Positions 61,514 through 64,000 of a DNA stretch of 64,000 nucleotides are shown piece by piece. How positions within the stretch are numbered: position 1 is the stretch's first letter; each line of letters opens with the position of its first letter. Both the position numbers and the translations under genes were made by a program. Source of the stretch: Lithodes maja. Lineage: Eukaryota; Arthropoda; Malacostraca; Decapoda; Lithodidae. Where the stretch lies: the NCBI GenBank assembly GCA_037953745.1, contig JBAKBP010000712.1:62001-126000 (forward strand), written 5' to 3'. The notes below the pieces were generated by a model, which did not search any database, was not told the origin of the DNA, and saw only the letters and a list, made by a program, of their open reading frames with translations.

Positions 61514-64000
61514 TATATATATATTCCTCGAAACCCGGGTGTTTTGGCCGAAAAACGTCTAGGCTAGGCTACCGTATATGTGTTAATCTGACTGCTTCCC
61601 GCATTCCCGCGCATCCCCAAGCGTAGCTGTGTTATTTACCTGTAGAATGGCATTAAGTAGAGCTCTCGAAGTCAACTGGTTGAGTTGTGATAATGATTTC
61701 ATTGGAGATAACTTTATGGCCAAAACAGCCACTTTACACTACTTTTCGATACTTAACAACAACATACAGGCACACACGAACAAGCGACGCTCTCCTTCTT
61801 GTGGCCGGAGATGCGGGGCGTCGGTCCAGCCGGCTGTTGTTTACATGCGTCGGACCGACGCCTCGCACACGAAGCTCACAGGCTTTCAACCACTGGGCGT
61901 TCAAGAGCCCTTCCGGGCAGCTGTTATATGCTTTTTTATGGGCGTTCAAGAGCCCTTCCGTGGTGAGAGGGTTAATGGTATGGGGTGCTGTGTTACATCC
62001 CGGGCAGGCGTCGACAACGGAGTCATCCAGTCTCTTCTGATAGCTCAGGAGAGCTGGATGGTGTCCGCATCTCAGCCTGGCCAGGTGGACCCTGTCCTCA
62101 CGAGGAAGGGAGGATTCGGAAGGATGGACTTCGGGAGGCCGTGCATGCAGCTGTGTGTTGTCTGTGAGTGAGTGGATGGATCGGCGAGAGATATGAGTAT
62201 GGATGTGCTTCTGGAAGTTGGTTCGGGGTGGGCAGGGAGGGAGAGAGGACAATAATTGTGTGTGATACCGTGTGCTGGGTGTTGTTTTGATATTTCTTGG
62301 TGTCTGTGGGTGTGTTGCCATGTAGTTTAGTGGGTGGTCTTGGTTCGTGGAGGCTGCTGCCAGGAATTGAGTGCCTCTCATGTCCAGATGGTCTTTGACT
62401 TTGAGGATTTTGGTTTCTTGATGTAGGTGATCTGTGGGTGAAGTAGCTGTGCAGCCTGTAATGATCTTCAGGGCTTTGTTTTGAATAGTCTGTAAGGTCT
62501 TATGATGTGTTTCAGCTAGGTTAGAAGCCCAGGCTAGGCTTGCGTATTCCATCACTGATCTTATGTATTGTTTATATACTGTTGTGGTAGTTTCTTTGTT
62601 GTGTCCAAATTTTGTGTGAGCAAGTGACCTGAGGGCGTTAAGTCTGGGTGTCAGTTTCTTTTTAATGTTTGTGGTGTGCTGTTTGAGTGTCATATGAGTA
62701 TCATATGTTACTCCTAGGATTTTGGGTGTGTGTGTATGTGTTAGGGGTGTGTTGTTTATGGTGAGTTGAGGGATGTATTCGTGTTCTCCTGTCCAACTTG
62801 TGAGCAGGGTTGCGGTGGATTTGGCTGGGGCTAGATTAAGTCTGTTTGTAGTGCACCAGCCATGTAGTGTGTTGAGATAGGGTTGAAGGAGATCTGTTGC
62901 TCTTTTTGGGTCATGGTGCGTGCATGTGAGTGTTATGTCATCTGCATAGGAGGCTAAGTTTATTTGGGGCGTATTGGGTGTAGTTATATCGTGCATGTAC
63001 AGATTGAAGAGTGCGGGCGATAGGACGGATCCTTGTGGGACTCCGTTTGGAAAGTTTCTGATTTTAGATGACTGACCGGCAAAAGATACGTGTGCACATC
63101 TGCCTGCTAGGAAGTTGGCCAGCCACCTTTTTGTGTTGTTGTGCATGTTTGTGTTGTAGATTTTGTTTGTTAGGTTGTGGCAGGGATGGCATCGAAGGCT
63201 TTACTAATGTCGAGTGTGGCTAATAGTGATCTGTGTGGTGGTCTAGCTGAGTTGATGCCGTCGAAAGCTCTTTGTGTAAGGTCTGTGAGAAGAGTGTTTG
63301 TGGAGTGCAGTGGCCTAAAGCCATGTTGTGTTGGAGCTAGGGGTAGGTCAGGTGTAATTAGTTGTAATACTAGGTGTTCCATGAATTTGGAGGGGGAGCA
63401 AAGGAGTGTGATGGGGCGGTGCAAGGAGGGTAGCGTGGGGTCTTTGTTGGGTTTGGGGAATGTGATGATGATACCATGCTTCCAAATGTCTGCTATTGTG
63501 TTGTGTGAATAGCTGTAGTTTGATATGTTAGTGAGTGCTTGTATGCCTTGTGGTCCCAGGTGTCTGAGGTGTATGTTGCTTATGTTGTCTAGGCCACAGG
63601 CGGGTGAGTGCTTGAGATTGTTGATGATATGCTTTGTCTGGTGATTGGTGAAGGGTGTATAGTCAGGGTCTGTGGGGAATTGTCTCTTACGTCGGATGAC
63701 ACGTCGGTCGTCTTTGTGAGGTTTTAGGTGGCTGACATGTGAGAAGTGATTGATGAGAGTGTTTGCTTGTTGTTTACATGAAGGAGTAGAGTCTGTTGTT
63801 GTGATTGCAGCATGTGATTGTGTTGAGTTGCTGTTGGAAAGTGTGATGCTGTTTAGTGTTTTGTAGAGTTTTTTGGGGTTTGTTTTGTGATCAAGTGTTT
63901 GTAGGAAGTTATTCCAATTTAGTTTTTGTTGTTCTTGTATTTTGTTGTTCGTTTGGGTGTTTAGTGCTTGAATTTGTTGTGTGATGTCTTGTGTGTGGGG

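Larger units (their letters stand above)
60723..61971. mobile_element. piggyBac-like TTAA MITE carrying a Tigger MITE
   Basis: CCCTCCAGCCCCGG ... GAGAGGG with TTAA at 60719-60722 and 61972-61975. Its own length without the nested element is about 480 bp, like the other copies. The empty site TGTGTTTAATGGTATGGGG is seen at 58137-58155 and, complemented, at about 1480-1500. Confidence 0.93.
60559..64000 (-). mobile_element. LINE A copy 2, running out of the window
   Basis: 3' tail (GTT)n at 60560-60577 on the plus strand, body 60578-60722 and 61976-64000. Interrupted by a TTAA MITE (60723-61971) that itself holds a Tigger MITE. The uninterrupted sequence is visible in the other LINE A copies, for example 58131-58150. 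Confidence 0.92.
60593..64000 (-). pseudogene. LINE A ORF2 (RT and C terminus), one frameshift and an insertion
   Basis: Minus-strand frame open from the window edge (QDITQQIQALNTQTN ... SPACGLDNISNIHLRHLG, the pre-RT region) to about 63172, where one missing base shifts it (ISKAFDAIP). From 63146 the frame gives GVPQGSVLSPALFNLYMHD, catalytic YADDITLTC and SVMEYASLAWASNL. It is intact where copy 1 has its frameshift. The C-terminal zinc-type cluster begins CPGCNTAPHTI and is then cut by the MITE; the last roughly 45 codons lie at 60722-60593. Confidence 0.88.

Overview
The window is eukaryotic repeat DNA, not a gene-dense locus. Every large open frame belongs to a transposable element, and nearly all are broken by frameshifts or stops. 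The mix is Jockey/CR1-type and RTE-type LINEs, Penelope-like elements, DIRS tyrosine-recombinase retrotransposons, a gypsy-type LTR element, hAT, TA-target pogo/mariner MITEs, TTAA-target piggyBac-like MITEs and tRNA-derived SINEs. It suggests a large invertebrate genome; my best guess is an arthropod, perhaps a decapod crustacean, but no host gene here proves that. The only likely host coding sequence is one 147-bp coiled-coil exon on the minus strand at 31740-31886. If that is right, much of the window is intron or intergenic DNA filled with mobile elements.

Layout: 1-1660, LINE 'A' (+), then a 177-bp tandem repeat (to about 2290). 2370-27363, a cluster of DIRS elements: copy A (+, 3' end only), copy B (-, 4636-14516) and copy C (+, 14928-27363, complete with terminal inverted repeats and an internal complementary region). 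These carry insertions of a palindromic MITE, a LINE fragment, a SINE, poly(A) retroposons, a Tigger-derived MITE and a 3.8-kb hAT element. 27364-31957, a SINE, a LINE, two TA-flanked MITEs and the host exon. 31958-39000, a Penelope-like element broken up by an RTE LINE (itself carrying a SINE and a CR1-like fragment), a second RTE and a MITE. 39080-44012, a divergent DIRS copy F (-) with six insertions. 44013-55400, a CR1-like LINE 'W' (+) split by an 8.1-kb LTR retrotransposon (-). 55612-60558, DIRS scraps and LINE 'Z' (-). 60559-64000, a second LINE A (-) holding a TTAA MITE that itself holds a Tigger MITE.

The nests give a relative order of events, and several insertions can be proved inside the window because an uninterrupted copy of the target is also present (TTAA, TA, 8-bp, 4-bp and 10-12-bp target duplications). 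The youngest large event is the LTR retrotransposon: I found one difference between its two 1811-bp LTRs, although its pol is gutted. The best leads are: the DIRS internal complementary region, which is the complement of the joined element ends; a reading frame of about 1.9 kb that overlaps DIRS RT/RNase H and runs into the recombinase; a hairpin-rich CCGGCG-bearing DIRS leader; two apparent LINE/SINE shared-tail pairs; and the same LINE family inserted at the same pol position in two DIRS copies.

Naming: DIRS copies A-F, LINE families A, W, Z and RTE are labels used only here. Element boundaries are usually good to a few bases where target duplications are quoted and to tens of bases elsewhere.
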